64,000 nucleotides of DNA from Natronospira proteinivora (GTDB lineage: Bacteria; Pseudomonadota; Gammaproteobacteria; Natronospirales; Natronospiraceae). Position numbers and translations under genes: made by a program. Below are positions 15,592 to 24,674 of this stretch, piece after piece; position 1 is the first letter of the stretch; every line of letters starts with the position of its first letter. The notes under the pieces are model-generated. The model did not search any database and was not told where the DNA came from. It saw only the letters and a list, made by a program, of their open reading frames with translations. The DNA is taken from positions 62,001 to 126,000 of the forward strand of contig NZ_JALJYF010000003.1 of the NCBI RefSeq assembly GCF_024170465.1, written 5' to 3'.

Positions 15592-16556
15592 TGGTCCGTG
15601 TGACGTTCGTAGGCGGTGACGATCTTCTGCACCAGGGGATGGCGGACCACGTCCTTGGCGGTGAAGAAGGTAAAGCTCACGTCTTCCACATCCTTGAGCA
15701 CTTCCACGGCGTGGCGCAGGCCCGATGTCTGATTGCGGGGGAGATCGATCTGGGTCACATCCCCGGTGACCACGGCCCGGGAGCCGAAGCCGATGCGGGT
15801 GAGGAACATCTTCATCTGTTCCACGGAGGTGTTCTGGGCCTCGTCCAGGATGATGAAGGATTCGTTCAGGGTGCGCCCGCGCATGAAGGCCAGGGGCGCG
15901 ACTTCAATCACCTGGCGTTCGATCAGGCGGTTGACCCGCTCGAAACCCAGCATTTCATAGAGGGCGTCGTACATGGGCCGCAGATAGGGGTCGACCTTCT
16001 GGGCCATGTCCCCGGGTAGAAAGCCCAGGCGCTCGCCGGCTTCCACCGCCGGGCGGACCAGGATCAAGCGCCGGACCTGATCGGTATCCAGGGCCTCCAC
16101 GGCGCTGGCCACGGCCAGATAGGTCTTGCCGGTGCCGGCCGGGCCGATGCCGAAGCTCAGATCCGAGCGCTGCATGTCGTAGAGATAGCGCTTCTGGGCC
16201 GGGCCGCGGCCGGTGATCTTGCCGCGACGGGTCTGGACGGCCACGTCCTGGCCGGGGTGCTCGCGCTCGTCCACCAGGGCTTCCAGGCCGGAGTCCTGCA
16301 GGCGCAGGTGGACCGCCTCCGGGCTCAGCTGATGCTCCTCGGTGCTGTCATACAGGGCTCGGAGCAACTGGCCGGCGGCATCCACCGGGCCCTCGTCGCC
16401 GATGACCCGGAAGTGATTGCCACGGTTATTGATCTCCACCCCCAGGCGGCGTTCCACCTGGCGCAGATGCTCATCAAACTGACCGCAGAGATTGGCAAGG
16501 CGGCGGTTGTCCACCGGTTCGAGACTGATGTCGAGGGAGCGCGGTTGGGCGTTCAA
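15588..16556 (-). CDS. ybeZ: PhoH-like ATPase YbeZ
   Basis: A 322-residue protein of PhoH-like length: an N-terminal KH-like segment ([21 protein letters not shown]) and a P-loop ATPase core with Walker A GPAGTGKT (about residue 141) and Walker [10 protein letters not shown] (about 222). It is paired with YbeY, with which it acts in RNA metabolism. The start [14 protein letters not shown] aligns with the usual N terminus. In many relatives miaB is upstream; here an aminotransferase gene precedes it by 64 bp. Confidence 0.93.
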   Translation of the reverse strand: MNAQPRSLDISLEPVDNRRLANLCGQFDEHLRQVERRLGVEINNRGNHFRVIGDEGPVDAAGQLLRALYDSTEEHQLSPEAVHLRLQDSGLEALVDEREHPGQDVAVQTRRGKITGRGPAQKRYLYDMQRSDLSFGIGPAGTGKTYLAVASAVEALDTDQVRRLILVRPAVEAGERLGFLPGDMAQKVDPYLRPMYDALYEMLGFERVNRLIERQVIEVAPLAFMRGRTLNESFIILDEAQNTSVEQMKMFLTRIGFGSRAVVTGDVTQIDLPRNQTSGLRHAVEVLKDVEDVSFTFFTAKDVVRHPLVQKIVTAYERHTDQ

Positions 16557-16620
16557 TTCCAGACGGAGACCTCTCGGGAAATGGGTTCAGTGTCCACTAT
16601 TGGGCTTAGCCCCTATTATA

Positions 16621-17949
16621 TCAATCCCCGGCGCCCGAATCTTCCAACCATTTCCGAATGGCGGTCACCGAGCCCAGCATCCGCCCGCAATAGCGTTCCA
16701 GGAAATCCGCCTCGCTGATGCGCCCGGCCAGCAGATCCGGGGCGGCGGCCAGGGCCGCGGCGCCGTCGAAATCCACGTAGGCCAGACGGGTGGTGAGCTC
16801 CTCGGGCGGGCGGCCAAAGGCCCGGCCCGGCAAGAGCGCCACGCCGCTTTCGGCCAGCAGGCGCTTGCAGAGGGTTTCGCTGTCGTGAATGCCGCGCTCG
16901 GCCAGGCGGGCGCGCAGGGGCGAGAAATCCGGAAACAGGTAAAAGCCCCCGGCGGGCGGGGTCACCGACAGCCCGGTCTCGGACAGGGCCCGCCAGAGAT
17001 GCCGGCCTACCAGGCTGAGCATATAGCGGCACTCGCGCAGGTATTGCTCGATCTCCGGGCCGCCCTGAAAGGCGCGGATGGCGGCGAACTGGATGGGCGA
17101 GCTGGTGGAGGTGAAGGTCTCGCTGGCCACCACCGCCATGGCGTCCTGCAGCCAGCGCAGGCTGCGGGGGAAGCAGAAGGTGCCCAGCCGCCAGCCCCCG
17201 GCGCCGCACCACTTGGAGAGCCCGGAGCTGATGATGGTGCCCTCCGGGTAGTAGCGGGCGATGGAGACATGCTCGCCCTGGTGATGCAGCTCGCCATAGA
17301 TCTCGTCCGAGAGCAGCACCACCCGGTACTTGCGGGCCACCTCGGCCAGTTCCTTCAATTCCTCCAGAGTGTAGGTGTCCCCGGTGGGATTGGAGGGGTA
17401 GTTGAGGATGATGATGCGCGGCCGTGTGGGGTCATTGCGACAGACCCGGTCCAGCTCCTCCGGCATCAGGCGCCAGTCGTTCTCCGCCCGGGTGGGCACC
17501 CAGCGGATCTGGCGGCCGATGATATGGGCCTGGGGGGCGTAGCTGACCCAGCTGGGGGTGGGGATAACCAAGTCCCCGTAATAGGTGAGCTGGACGATGA
17601 ACATCAGCTCCTTGGAGCCGGGCCCGATCAGGATGCGGTCGGCGTCGGCATCAATCCCCTCGGCCCGGCGGTGATAGTCCGCCACGGTTTCGCGCAGTTC
17701 CTTGAGCCCTTTGACGGGCAGGTAATCCTTTTCATGGGCATGGTCGCGCAGGGCCTGAGTGACCACCTGGGGCACCGGAAAGGGGGATTGGCCCAGGCCC
17801 AGGCGGTAGACCTCTCTCCCGGCGGCGGCCAGTTCCCGGCTGGCTTCATTGATGGCCAGGGTGGCCGATTGGCTCAGACCGCGGACATTGAGATTGAGGT
17901 TGATCTCCAGGGATTCGGGATTGATATCGTCATGCGCTGCATTCGACAT
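16621..17949 (-). CDS. Class I/II PLP-dependent aminotransferase
   Basis: A 442-residue fold-type I aminotransferase. YLPVKGLKELRETVADYHRR and GPGSKELMF match the cofactor phosphate region; NYPSNPTG is the substrate/PLP Asn motif (about residue 188). DEIYGELHHQG carries the PLP-N1 aspartate, and SGLSKWCGAGGWRLG holds the Schiff-base lysine (about 250). It resembles aspartate/aromatic aminotransferase-like enzymes, and the amino-acid substrate is not evident. The roughly 20-residue acidic N-terminal extension is unusual. Same strand as ybeZ and possibly co-transcribed; divergent from the CHI-like gene. Confidence 0.88.
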   Translation of the reverse strand: MSNAAHDDINPESLEINLNLNVRGLSQSATLAINEASRELAAAGREVYRLGLGQSPFPVPQVVTQALRDHAHEKDYLPVKGLKELRETVADYHRRAEGIDADADRILIGPGSKELMFIVQLTYYGDLVIPTPSWVSYAPQAHIIGRQIRWVPTRAENDWRLMPEELDRVCRNDPTRPRIIILNYPSNPTGDTYTLEELKELAEVARKYRVVLLSDEIYGELHHQGEHVSIARYYPEGTIISSGLSKWCGAGGWRLGTFCFPRSLRWLQDAMAVVASETFTSTSSPIQFAAIRAFQGGPEIEQYLRECRYMLSLVGRHLWRALSETGLSVTPPAGGFYLFPDFSPLRARLAERGIHDSETLCKRLLAESGVALLPGRAFGRPPEELTTRLAYVDFDGAAALAAAPDLLAGRISEADFLERYCGRMLGSVTAIRKWLEDSGAGD

Positions 17950-18126
17950 GCCGTCTCCTGCGTGAGGGGGGAAAGATGACGAACTCCATAGGGAGATTTA
18001 TAGCAGATATGCCAACCCCCGTGGGCCGCGTGTCGGACACCGCACAGAATGCACTTGCACGGCGGTACATGGTCTATATGATGGAATTTGTATTCCCTCA
18101 CTCCCATTACTATTCGAGGTAGAACG

Positions 18127-18732
18127 ATGAAAAAGCGACTTGCCTTGCTGGCTATTCTCGCATTGGCCTTCACCAGCCCCTTGATGGCCGAGGAACAGTC
18201 GGCACAGCCGCACGGGGAAGCCGACCGTACCGTGGAAATCGAGGGTTTCTCCCTGCCGGCCGAGGTGGAGATCGGGGAAAAGACCCTGGGCCTGAACGGC
18301 ACCGGCATTCGTCGCGCCTTCTTCCGCGATTACTACCTGGGGGCGCTGTATCTGCCCGAGCCCATGAGCAGCACGGCGGAGATCATCAGCCGCCATGGCC
18401 CCTCCCGGATTTCCCTGAACTTTATCCGGGATGTGTCCTTGAGCCGCATGCAGTCGGCCCTGGAAGACGGTTTTGAAGACAACACCCCGGCGTCGGAGCG
18501 GGAAGCCCTGGCCGAGGAAATCGAGACCTTCAAGGATTTTTTCGAGCCGCCGCAAGAGGGTGATCGGATCGACATCGATTACGATCCCGAGCGGGGCACG
18601 ATTGTCTCCATCAACGGTGAAGAGAAAGGCGTGGTGGAAGGCGCCGAGTTCAATCTGGCCGTGTTGCGGATTTTCCTGGGTGAAAACCCCGCCGATACCG
18701 ATTTGCGCGACGGCATGCTGGGCATGGACTAA
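18127..18732 (+). CDS. Exported chalcone-isomerase-like protein
   Basis: A 201-residue protein. ATG 18127 follows GAGGTAG and starts a signal peptide (MKKRLALLAILALAFTSPLMA). The mature part matches the chalcone isomerase-like domain of bacterial periplasmic proteins: LGLNGTGIRRAFFRDYYLGALYLP (about 70-93), ISLNFIRDVS and FKDFF...GDRIDIDYDPERGT. Bacterial members lack known flavonoid substrates; the fold binds fatty acids in some relatives. A strong terminator follows. Confidence 0.83.
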   Translation: MKKRLALLAILALAFTSPLMAEEQSAQPHGEADRTVEIEGFSLPAEVEIGEKTLGLNGTGIRRAFFRDYYLGALYLPEPMSSTAEIISRHGPSRISLNFIRDVSLSRMQSALEDGFEDNTPASEREALAEEIETFKDFFEPPQEGDRIDIDYDPERGTIVSINGEEKGVVEGAEFNLAVLRIFLGENPADTDLRDGMLGMD

Positions 18733-18765
18733 GACTGCCCGGCACAGCGTGATTGAAAGCCTTAA

Positions 18766-18793
18766 GGGGCAGCTTGCGGGCTGCCCCTTTTTT
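18766..18793 (+). terminator. Intrinsic terminator after the CHI-like gene
   Basis: GGGGCAGC (18766-18773), a 6-nt loop, GCTGCCCC (18780-18787) and six Ts. A perfect 8-bp G+C stem. Confidence 0.92.
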
Positions 18794-18807
18794 CATGCCC
18801 GCCCGCG

Positions 18808-19626
18808 TCACAGCCCGGCCAACTCACTCAGGAATTGATCCAGGCCCTGGATGTAGCGCTGGCGGCTGTCCAGAAAGCCCGTGTTGTGCCCGCCCTGCAG
18901 TGTGAGGAAATCCTTGGGCTGATTGGCAGTTTCATAGACGGCCCGGCCCTGTTCATAGGGGATGATCTCGTCATCCTCGCTGTGCACCATCAGCAGCGGC
19001 GCCTGGATGTCTTGCACATAGGCCTCGTTGTCGTAATCCATGCGGGCCAGCCAGCGGGCGGGGAAGAAGGGGTAGACGGCCTGGGCCATCTCCGGCACTG
19101 AGCGGAAGGCGGATTCCAGAATCACCGCCCCTGGCTGGTGTTCCCGGGCCAGCTCCGAAGCCACTGCTGAGCCCAGGGAACGGCCGAAAAGCACGATGTC
19201 TTCGGCCGGGATCTGCCGATCCTCGCGCAGGTGGGTCCAAGCGGCCCTCGCGTCCTGGCGCAGCCCGCCTTCCGAGGGGCTGCCCTCGCTTTGCCCGTAG
19301 CCCCGGTAATCGATGATCAGCACCGACAGGCCCAGTTCCCGGAAGATGGCGATGGATTCCAGGCGGTGGGAGATGTTGCCGGCGTTTCCGTGGAAAAAGA
19401 TCAGGCTGGCCCGAGCCTCGGAGGCCGGAATCCACCAGCCGTGCAGCTCGACCCCGTCCCCGGTGCTGAGGTGCACATCCTCGTATTCCCAGCCCCGCTC
19501 AGCCGGGTCGGCCTGCAGGTCTCGCGTGGGCATATTGGGCTGATAGAGCAGATGGTTCTGGAAAACCCACAACAGGGCCAGCACCGCCAGATAGGCCACC
19601 GCAAAGATCATTAGCCAGCGCAGCAT
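18808..19626 (-). CDS. Membrane-anchored alpha/beta-hydrolase (BEM46/YfhR-like)
   Basis: A 272-residue protein with an N-terminal membrane anchor (residues about 3-20, WLMIFAVAYLAVLALLWVF). The hydrolase domain has FFHGNAGNISHRL (oxyanion strand), DYRGYGQSEGSPSEGG, the nucleophile elbow FGRSLGSAVA (Ser about 148), HSEDDEIIPYEQG (acid) and GGHNTGF (His). This is the BEM46/YfhR family of envelope serine hydrolases; the substrate is unknown. It converges on the CHI-like gene with the terminator between. Confidence 0.87.
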   Translation of the reverse strand: MLRWLMIFAVAYLAVLALLWVFQNHLLYQPNMPTRDLQADPAERGWEYEDVHLSTGDGVELHGWWIPASEARASLIFFHGNAGNISHRLESIAIFRELGLSVLIIDYRGYGQSEGSPSEGGLRQDARAAWTHLREDRQIPAEDIVLFGRSLGSAVASELAREHQPGAVILESAFRSVPEMAQAVYPFFPARWLARMDYDNEAYVQDIQAPLLMVHSEDDEIIPYEQGRAVYETANQPKDFLTLQGGHNTGFLDSRQRYIQGLDQFLSELAGL

Positions 19627-19736
19627 GGTGTGCTTCTCCGTATCGCCTTGGCTTTCCCTGGATCAGGATGAATTCCGGGGTCGGAACATGGTCTAGACTA
19701 GGGTAAACCCTGATCTCATGCCACGCCGGGTGTGCC

Positions 19737-20306
19737 ATGCGAATCCTGATCCAGTGCCTGTTGTTGTTCAGCTTGCTCGGCCTCAGTCTCGATGCCGACG
19801 CCAGCCTGCGTTGCAACGGGAAACTGGTCAAGACGGGGGATCGCATGTTCGAGGTACGCGAGCATTGCGGCGAGCCGGATGTGGTGGTGCCCCTGCATAG
19901 CGCCTATACCGTCCGCCACGGACATGTGCCCACCCGGGAGGAGTGGCAGTACAACTTCGGGCCCCACCGTCTGATGCGGTTTCTGCGCTTTCAGGACGGG
20001 CGGCTGGTGCAGATTCGCACCGGCAAGCACGGCTTTCGCAGTTCCCCCGGCAGTTGCTCACCCAACAATCTGGAAACCGGCATGACCCAGCTGGAGCTGG
20101 CCGCCCGTTGTGGCGAGCCTCGTTCCAAGGAACTGCGGGTTACCTCAAAACGTTACCGGGTAGATGGTCTGGGAAGGGTCTATCAGGCCGGACAGGCCGC
20201 GGAAGACTGGATCTATGATTTCGGTTCCAATCGCTTCGTGCGCATTGTCACCCTGATCAACGGCCAGGTGGTCAACATCGAGCGCAGCAGTAGCCGCGGC
20301 AGCTAG
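19737..20306 (+). CDS. DUF2845 exported protein
   Basis: A 189-residue protein with a signal peptide (to DADA, about residue 21). Two tandem DUF2845-like repeats follow: CNGKLVKTGDRMFEVREHCGEPD ... EWQYNFGPHRLMRFLRFQDGRLV and CSPNNLETGMTQLELAARCGEP ... DWIYDFGSNRFVRIVTLINGQVV. Each unit has a C-pair and a strand-rich end reminiscent of SmpA/BamE-like folds. Periplasmic, function unknown. CTAGACTAGGG occurs about 34 bp before the ATG. Confidence 0.82.
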   Translation: MRILIQCLLLFSLLGLSLDADASLRCNGKLVKTGDRMFEVREHCGEPDVVVPLHSAYTVRHGHVPTREEWQYNFGPHRLMRFLRFQDGRLVQIRTGKHGFRSSPGSCSPNNLETGMTQLELAARCGEPRSKELRVTSKRYRVDGLGRVYQAGQAAEDWIYDFGSNRFVRIVTLINGQVVNIERSSSRGS

Positions 20307-20312
20307 GGATTG

Positions 20313-20933
20313 CTAGGCCCCGGCGGCCAGGCGTCGGCGTCGCCAGTTCCAGACCGCGCCCAGCAGGATCAGGGCGATGCCCAGGGCCAGGGCTGGCAGT
20401 CGCAGCGGCTCGGGTAGCAGGGAGACCGAGCCCACCGCCAGAAAGCCAACCAGTAGATAGCCCGGTGCCCAGACGCAGATGGAGAGTATATTGGCGATCA
20501 TGAAGCGCCGGGGGGACATGCGGACCATGCCGGCCACTGCCGGCATCAGGGAACGCAGGGGCTTGGTGAAGCGGGCAATGAAGATGCTGCGGCTGCCGTA
20601 GCGGCGAAAGAACAGCCGGCCCCGACTGATTAGATCCGGGCGACGGGAAAAGGGCCACAGGCGGGTGAGTCGTTCCCGGTAACGCCGGCCCAGCCAGAAA
20701 TTCAGCGAGGCCCCCAGAAAGGCCCCGGACAGGGCGGCCACGGTCACCGGTAGGACGTGCAGGGCATCCACGGCAATCAGGCCCCCGGCCAGTACCAGCA
20801 ACACCACGGCGGGAATGAACCAGCCGATGAGTAGCAGGGATTCGAGGAAAATCAGCAAAAATATCAGCAGGGAGGCCATCAGGTAATGGGTGCGCATCCA
20901 TTGCCCCAGTTCGGCCACCAGCAGTTCATTCAT
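20313..20933 (-). CDS. DedA/VTT-family membrane protein
   Basis: A 206-residue polytopic protein of the DedA (SNARE-associated/VTT) family. GAFLGASLNFWLGRRYRERL (about 70-89) and the conserved FFRRYGSRSIFIARFTKPLRSLMPAVAGMVRM block (about 108-140) are diagnostic. The family includes the UptA-type undecaprenyl-phosphate flippases and other lipid transporters. Its end lies 6 bp from the convergent DUF2845 stop. Which lipid it moves is not shown by sequence. Confidence 0.9.
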   Translation of the reverse strand: MNELLVAELGQWMRTHYLMASLLIFLLIFLESLLLIGWFIPAVVLLVLAGGLIAVDALHVLPVTVAALSGAFLGASLNFWLGRRYRERLTRLWPFSRRPDLISRGRLFFRRYGSRSIFIARFTKPLRSLMPAVAGMVRMSPRRFMIANILSICVWAPGYLLVGFLAVGSVSLLPEPLRLPALALGIALILLGAVWNWRRRRLAAGA

Positions 20934-21056
20934 GTTTCAACCCCACTCCAATATGCTGCGCCCCAAGCGTGACTTGAGGCGACCGGGCATTGTAATCTGT
21001 CTGACGCAATTCCGCAGCAATCACGCAGTAATCACAAAACTGCTTGGGAGAGAGAT

Positions 21057-21710
21057 ATGAAGCTTCATTACAGCTATTGGCTGATACCGGTCGCCGCCTT
21101 GATGTTGGCGGCCTGTGAAACCGACGAGGTTCCGGAGCCGGAAACCGACGAGCCCGGCATGGTGGATCAGGCCGAGGAGCAGCCGAATCCCCAGGATGAA
21201 TGGTGGGATCGCCTGCAGGCTCTGTGTGGCAATGCCTATGCCGGGGAAATGGTCCAGTATGACGAAGAGGCCGATGAGGGTTGGCTGGATGTGGATGTGA
21301 TCATGCATGTGCGTGAGTGCAGCGAAAGCGAGATCCGCATCCCCCTGCATGTGGGTGATAATCGCTCCCGGACCTGGATCCTGACCCGCAGCGATGACAG
21401 CATCACCCTCAAGCACGATCATCGTTATCCGGATGGCAGTGCCGAGGCCCTGCACATGTATGGCGGTACCACCGATGACTTCGGCAGTGCCTATCGCCAG
21501 GAGTTTCCGGTGGGTGAGTTCTCTCAGGATCTCTTCCATGAAGAAGGTATTCCGGACAGTGCCGAAAATACCTGGTACATGGAAGTTCATCCCGGCGAGC
21601 GCTTCACCTATGGCCTGAGCCGCTTCAACCGGGAGTTCCAGGGTGATTTCGACCTGAGCGATCCGGTGGAGGAACCGCCCGCCCCGTGGGTGGTGACGCC
21701 GGAAGAATAA
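21057..21710 (+). CDS. Acidic lipoprotein, unknown
   Basis: A 217-residue protein with a lipoprotein signal ending LMLAAC (Cys at about residue 20). An acidic linker (ETDEVPEPETDEPG) and a globular domain follow, with paired cysteines near 59 and 85. Repeated His/Asp-rich stretches (KHDHRYPDG) are present. AGAGAGAT precedes the ATG. I recognise no named family. It is followed in the same direction by a DUF192 protein 77 bp on, perhaps the same transcript. Confidence 0.75.
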   Translation: MKLHYSYWLIPVAALMLAACETDEVPEPETDEPGMVDQAEEQPNPQDEWWDRLQALCGNAYAGEMVQYDEEADEGWLDVDVIMHVRECSESEIRIPLHVGDNRSRTWILTRSDDSITLKHDHRYPDGSAEALHMYGGTTDDFGSAYRQEFPVGEFSQDLFHEEGIPDSAENTWYMEVHPGERFTYGLSRFNREFQGDFDLSDPVEEPPAPWVVTPEE

Positions 21711-21787
21711 GCGGCCGAGCAACGGCCTGAATGGTATCGCCGCCCGCCGGTACTCGGCGGGCGGCGATCTCTGGGGAAAGTGCGTCC

Positions 21788-22276
21788 ATGTATAAGTCCT
21801 GCCGCCTGATCTTTCCGGTGCTTCTCTTGCTGTTTGGCTCTCTGGCCTGTGCTGGTCAGGACAACGGCAGCAATGGCGAATCCGGGGAGCGTGACAGCGG
21901 TCTGGAACGCCAGCTGCTGAGGGTGGGCGGTCAGACCATTGAAGTGGAAATTGCCGACAACCCCCGCAGTCGTCAACTGGGTCTGATGTTTCGGGATTAT
22001 CTGCCCGCCGATGAAGGCATGCTATTCGTCTACCCCCGGCCCGCCGATCTCAGCTTCTGGATGAAGAATACCCGGATTCCGCTGGATATCGCCTACATCG
22101 ATGAGGTGGGTGTGATCATCAACATTCAGGCCATGGAACCCATGACCACCCGCAGCTATCCGGCCCCCGGCGCCGTTCCCTATGCTCTGGAAATGAATCA
22201 GGGCTGGTTCGACGCCCATGACATCACCGCGGGCGATCTCGTTCAGGAACTGCCCCCGCTCTCCACCGCCCGTTAG
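21788..22276 (+). CDS. DUF192 exported protein
   Basis: A 162-residue protein read from ATG 21788 (GGGGAAAG upstream). It has a signal peptide (LLLLFGSLACAGQ; a lipobox is possible but not canonical) and a DUF192 domain: EIADNPRSRQLGLMFRDYLPADEGMLFVY, LSFWMKNTRIPLDIAYID and ALEMNQGWFDAHDITAGD. DUF192 proteins are small periplasmic or extracellular beta proteins of unsettled function. The gene is convergent with rpmG, with a terminator on the rpmG side. Confidence 0.87.
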   Translation: MYKSCRLIFPVLLLLFGSLACAGQDNGSNGESGERDSGLERQLLRVGGQTIEVEIADNPRSRQLGLMFRDYLPADEGMLFVYPRPADLSFWMKNTRIPLDIAYIDEVGVIINIQAMEPMTTRSYPAPGAVPYALEMNQGWFDAHDITAGDLVQELPPLSTAR

Positions 22277-22311
22277 ACCGGGTTTTCTGCAGGCACAAAT
22301 TTTCAAGGTAT

Positions 22312-22343
22312 AAAAAAACCCGCCCAGGCAGTACCTGGACGGG
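22312..22343 (-). terminator. Intrinsic terminator of rpmB-rpmG
   Basis: Read on the minus strand: CCCGTCCAGG, loop TACTG, CCTGGGCGGG, then seven Ts (22318-22312). A 10-bp stem with one G-U pair. Confidence 0.9.
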
Positions 22344-22367
22344 CCTTTAGCCAATGTGAAAGCCGAC

Positions 22368-22523
22368 TTACTTGAGCTTGGCTTCCTTGTACATCACGTG
22401 CTTGCGGACCACCGGATCGTACTTTTTGAATTCAAGCTTGTTCGGGGTGTTCCGCTTGTTCTTGTAAGTGGTGTAGAAGTGGCCGGTATTGGCGCTGGAC
22501 ACCAGTTTGATCTTTTCGCGCAT
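22368..22523 (-). CDS. rpmG: Ribosomal protein bL33
   Basis: A 51-residue protein [17 protein letters not shown]... YKEAKLK, typical in length and sequence for L33 of the large subunit. The zinc-binding cysteines of the C+ form are absent, so this is the C-minus form. TAAGGAGG just before the ATG sets the start. It lies 10 bp after rpmB, the classical rpmB-rpmG pair. Confidence 0.97.
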   Translation of the reverse strand: MREKIKLVSSANTGHFYTTYKNKRNTPNKLEFKKYDPVVRKHVMYKEAKLK

Positions 22524-22533
22524 GGCCGCCTCC

Positions 22534-22770
22534 TTAGAGCTTTTCGCCGCGGGCACGCAAGTCGGCCACGACTTCGTCAATGCCCTTCTTGTCGATGATG
22601 CGCAGGCCCTTGGTGGAGACCTTCAGACGCACGAAGCGCTTCTCGCTTTCCAGCCAGAAACGATGGGTATGGAGATTGGGCAGGAACCGGCGGCGCCGCT
22701 TGTTATTGGCGTGGGAGACAGTGTTCCCGCTGGCCGGCCGCTTGCCCGTAACCTGGCAGACTCTGGACAT
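22534..22770 (-). CDS. rpmB: Ribosomal protein bL28
   Basis: A 78-residue protein [29 protein letters not shown]..., matching L28 in length and in the N-terminal CQVTGK-p-x-sGN-x-SHANNKTKR-like block. It has one Cys of the N-terminal pair pattern and no CxxC. It heads the rpmB-rpmG operon; the 282-bp gap upstream (22771-23052) should hold the promoter. Confidence 0.97.
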   Translation of the reverse strand: MSRVCQVTGKRPASGNTVSHANNKRRRRFLPNLHTHRFWLESEKRFVRLKVSTKGLRIIDKKGIDEVVADLRARGEKL

Positions 22771-23052
22771 AATTCGGTTCCTCTTGAAATACGTTCTGTA
22801 CCGGGCTGCGGCCCCGGCTGTTCAAGCGGAGGCCACAAATGAAGGCCCCAACGCGGAAAAGCCGCACTTTATACCAGTTTGGCCCTGGCGAGGCAAGATT
22901 GACTGGGCTATGGCCGCAGGGAATGACGTGCTCAATCGATAAAAGGCTGCAAAAACAGAGGGTTGCCGTTTTCGCACGTGAATGCGCAGTGACGCGAATA
23001 CGAGTCCCCGGCCATGCCTGGGGCGGGAACTGCGCTCGGTGCGGGTAGTGGC

Positions 23053-23262
23053 TCAGGCGTCCAGGTCCGGAATCAGCTGGCTGCGCAGTCGCTGAATGGT
23101 GTCCTTGAGCTGGAGCTTGCGCTTTTTCAAACGCCGCAGCTTCAAGTGATCCACCGAGGCGCTTTCCTGCAGGGCCTGGATGGCGTCGTCCAGATCCCGG
23201 TGTTCCATGGCAAGGGTCTCGACTTGTGATTTGATTTCTTCGATCTGGGCGTCATCCAGCAC
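23053..23262 (-). CDS. DUF465/YdcH-like coiled-coil protein
   Basis: A 69-residue protein taken from GTG 23262 because AGGGAG lies at good distance; an ATG at 23283 without a clear ribosome-binding site is the alternative. The helical sequence LAMEHRDLDDAIQALQES...LKLRRLKKRKLQLKDTIQRLRS is the DUF465 signature (short antiparallel coiled coil). The start lies inside the 3-prime end of the PHP-domain gene, so the two are coupled. Function unknown. Confidence 0.85.
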   Translation of the reverse strand: MLDDAQIEEIKSQVETLAMEHRDLDDAIQALQESASVDHLKLRRLKKRKLQLKDTIQRLRSQLIPDLDA

Positions 23263-24106
23263 GGGGAAGCTCCCTGGCAGCATAGTCCCAAACGGTTCGG
23301 GTGCCCTCGGGCAGGACGGGCAGCCGCCCGGGGCTGGGTTGCCAGTCCGTGGGCGCATGGAAGTCCGAGCCCATGGAGGCCAGCAGTTCATAGTCCTCGG
23401 CCCGGGCCAGGCAGTGGCGCAGGCGTTCGGCGTCCTCGCCGCCGGAGCGCACTTCCATGCCCAGCCCGCCCATGGCCGAGAAATCCGCCAGCAGCGCCCG
23501 CAGGCGGGTGGCGGTGAGGCGGTATTTTAACGGATGGGCCAGCACGGCCAAGCCACCGGCGGCCCGAATCCAGCCCACCACCGTGTCCAGCTCGGGCCAG
23601 TCCATGCCCACGGCGGCCGGCTTGCCCTTGCCGAGATAGCGGCGAAAGGCCTGGGGGAAATCCTTGACGTGGCCGGCGTCCACCAGCCAGCGGGCGAAGT
23701 GGGCCCGGGTCACGGAGCCGCCATCGGCCAGGGCCTGGGCCCCGGCCAGGGCACCGTCGATGCCCCGCTGGGCCAGTTTGCGCGCAATCCGCTCGGCCCG
23801 GTGATTGCGGCGTTCGGCCTGCTCGGCCAGAGCCTGTTCCAGGGCCGGGTGCCGGGGGTCGATCCACAAACCCACCACATGGATCTCCTGCCGGGACCAC
23901 TGGGCGGAGATCTCCACCCCCGGGATCAGGGTCATCTCGTGTTCGGCGGCCGCCCGCTCGGCCTCGGCCAGGCCGGCCACGGTGTCGTGGTCGGTCAGGG
24001 CCAGGCGGCGAACGCCGGCCTGGTCGGCCAGGGCCACCAGTTCGCCGGGGCTGAGGCGCCCGTCGGAGGCCGTGCTGTGGGTATGTAGATCCAGATCGCT
24101 GAACAT
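23252..24106 (-). CDS. PHP-domain phosphoesterase (RNase AM/YciV-like)
   Basis: A 284-residue PHP-domain protein: DLHTHSTASDGRLSP (metal motif I, residues 6-20), LTDHDTVAGLAEA (motif II), PGVEISA (Glu ligand), VLAHPLKY (motif III) and GSDFHAP (motif IV) give the complete metal-ligand set. It matches RNase AM (Rnm/YciV, formerly TrpH), a 5-prime-3-prime exonuclease that trims the 5-prime ends of rRNAs and acts on nucleoside 3-prime,5-prime-bisphosphate. Divergent from queD. Confidence 0.88.
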   Translation of the reverse strand: MFSDLDLHTHSTASDGRLSPGELVALADQAGVRRLALTDHDTVAGLAEAERAAAEHEMTLIPGVEISAQWSRQEIHVVGLWIDPRHPALEQALAEQAERRNHRAERIARKLAQRGIDGALAGAQALADGGSVTRAHFARWLVDAGHVKDFPQAFRRYLGKGKPAAVGMDWPELDTVVGWIRAAGGLAVLAHPLKYRLTATRLRALLADFSAMGGLGMEVRSGGEDAERLRHCLARAEDYELLASMGSDFHAPTDWQPSPGRLPVLPEGTRTVWDYAARELPRAG

Positions 24107-24239
24107 GGTTGCTCGGTTTGCTTGGCCGCCGCCTTGGCAACGACCGGCTTGGGTGATCCGCCATCATATCAGCCCGTAACGGCGACGAGTCCAGGTATAA
24201 TGGGGGGCTAGCTTAGCGCCGCTGTATTCGGGAGGCCCC

Positions 24240-24608
24240 ATGGCCATTGAGATTCACAAGACCTTTTGGGTGGAAGCCGCCCACCGCTTGCCCAATGTGC
24301 CAGAGGGCCATAAATGCGCCCGCCTGCATGGTCATTCCTTCCGGATTGATATCTATGTCAGCGGCGAGCCGGGCGAGCACAGCGGCTGGGTGATGGATTT
24401 TGCCGACATCAAGGCCGCCTTCGAGCCGCTGTATCGACAGCTGGATCATCACTATCTGAACGAGATACCCGGCCTGGAAAACCCCACCAGCGAGAACGTT
24501 GCGCTTTGGATCTGGGAACGGCTGGAACCCGAGCTGCCCGGCCTGTCGGGGGTGGGGGTGGCCGAGACCTGCACCGCCGGGTGTATCTATCGCGGGCCGA
24601 ATCGCTAG
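24240..24608 (+). CDS. queD: 6-carboxytetrahydropterin synthase QueD
   Basis: A 122-residue protein with zinc ligands H15, H30 and H32 ([13 protein letters not shown]) and catalytic C26 (HKCARL). The later DHHYLNE and ETCTAGCIY (Glu that anchors the pterin) complete the set. It makes 6-carboxy-5,6,7,8-tetrahydropterin from dihydroneopterin triphosphate for queuosine synthesis. Length and motifs are typical. It stands alone between the PHP gene and cysQ. Confidence 0.95.
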   Translation: MAIEIHKTFWVEAAHRLPNVPEGHKCARLHGHSFRIDIYVSGEPGEHSGWVMDFADIKAAFEPLYRQLDHHYLNEIPGLENPTSENVALWIWERLEPELPGLSGVGVAETCTAGCIYRGPNR

Positions 24609-24674
24609 GCCCCGGCGGGATGCCGCCTTCGCAAGCTCTTCTTTTTTCGACGCCGTTTTCAGTAAGGATCAGGT

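Noticed and set aside
16492-17979. 495-codon plus-strand open frame over the aminotransferase
   Set aside because: Glycine- and proline-rich shadow translation; the minus strand has complete PLP motifs.
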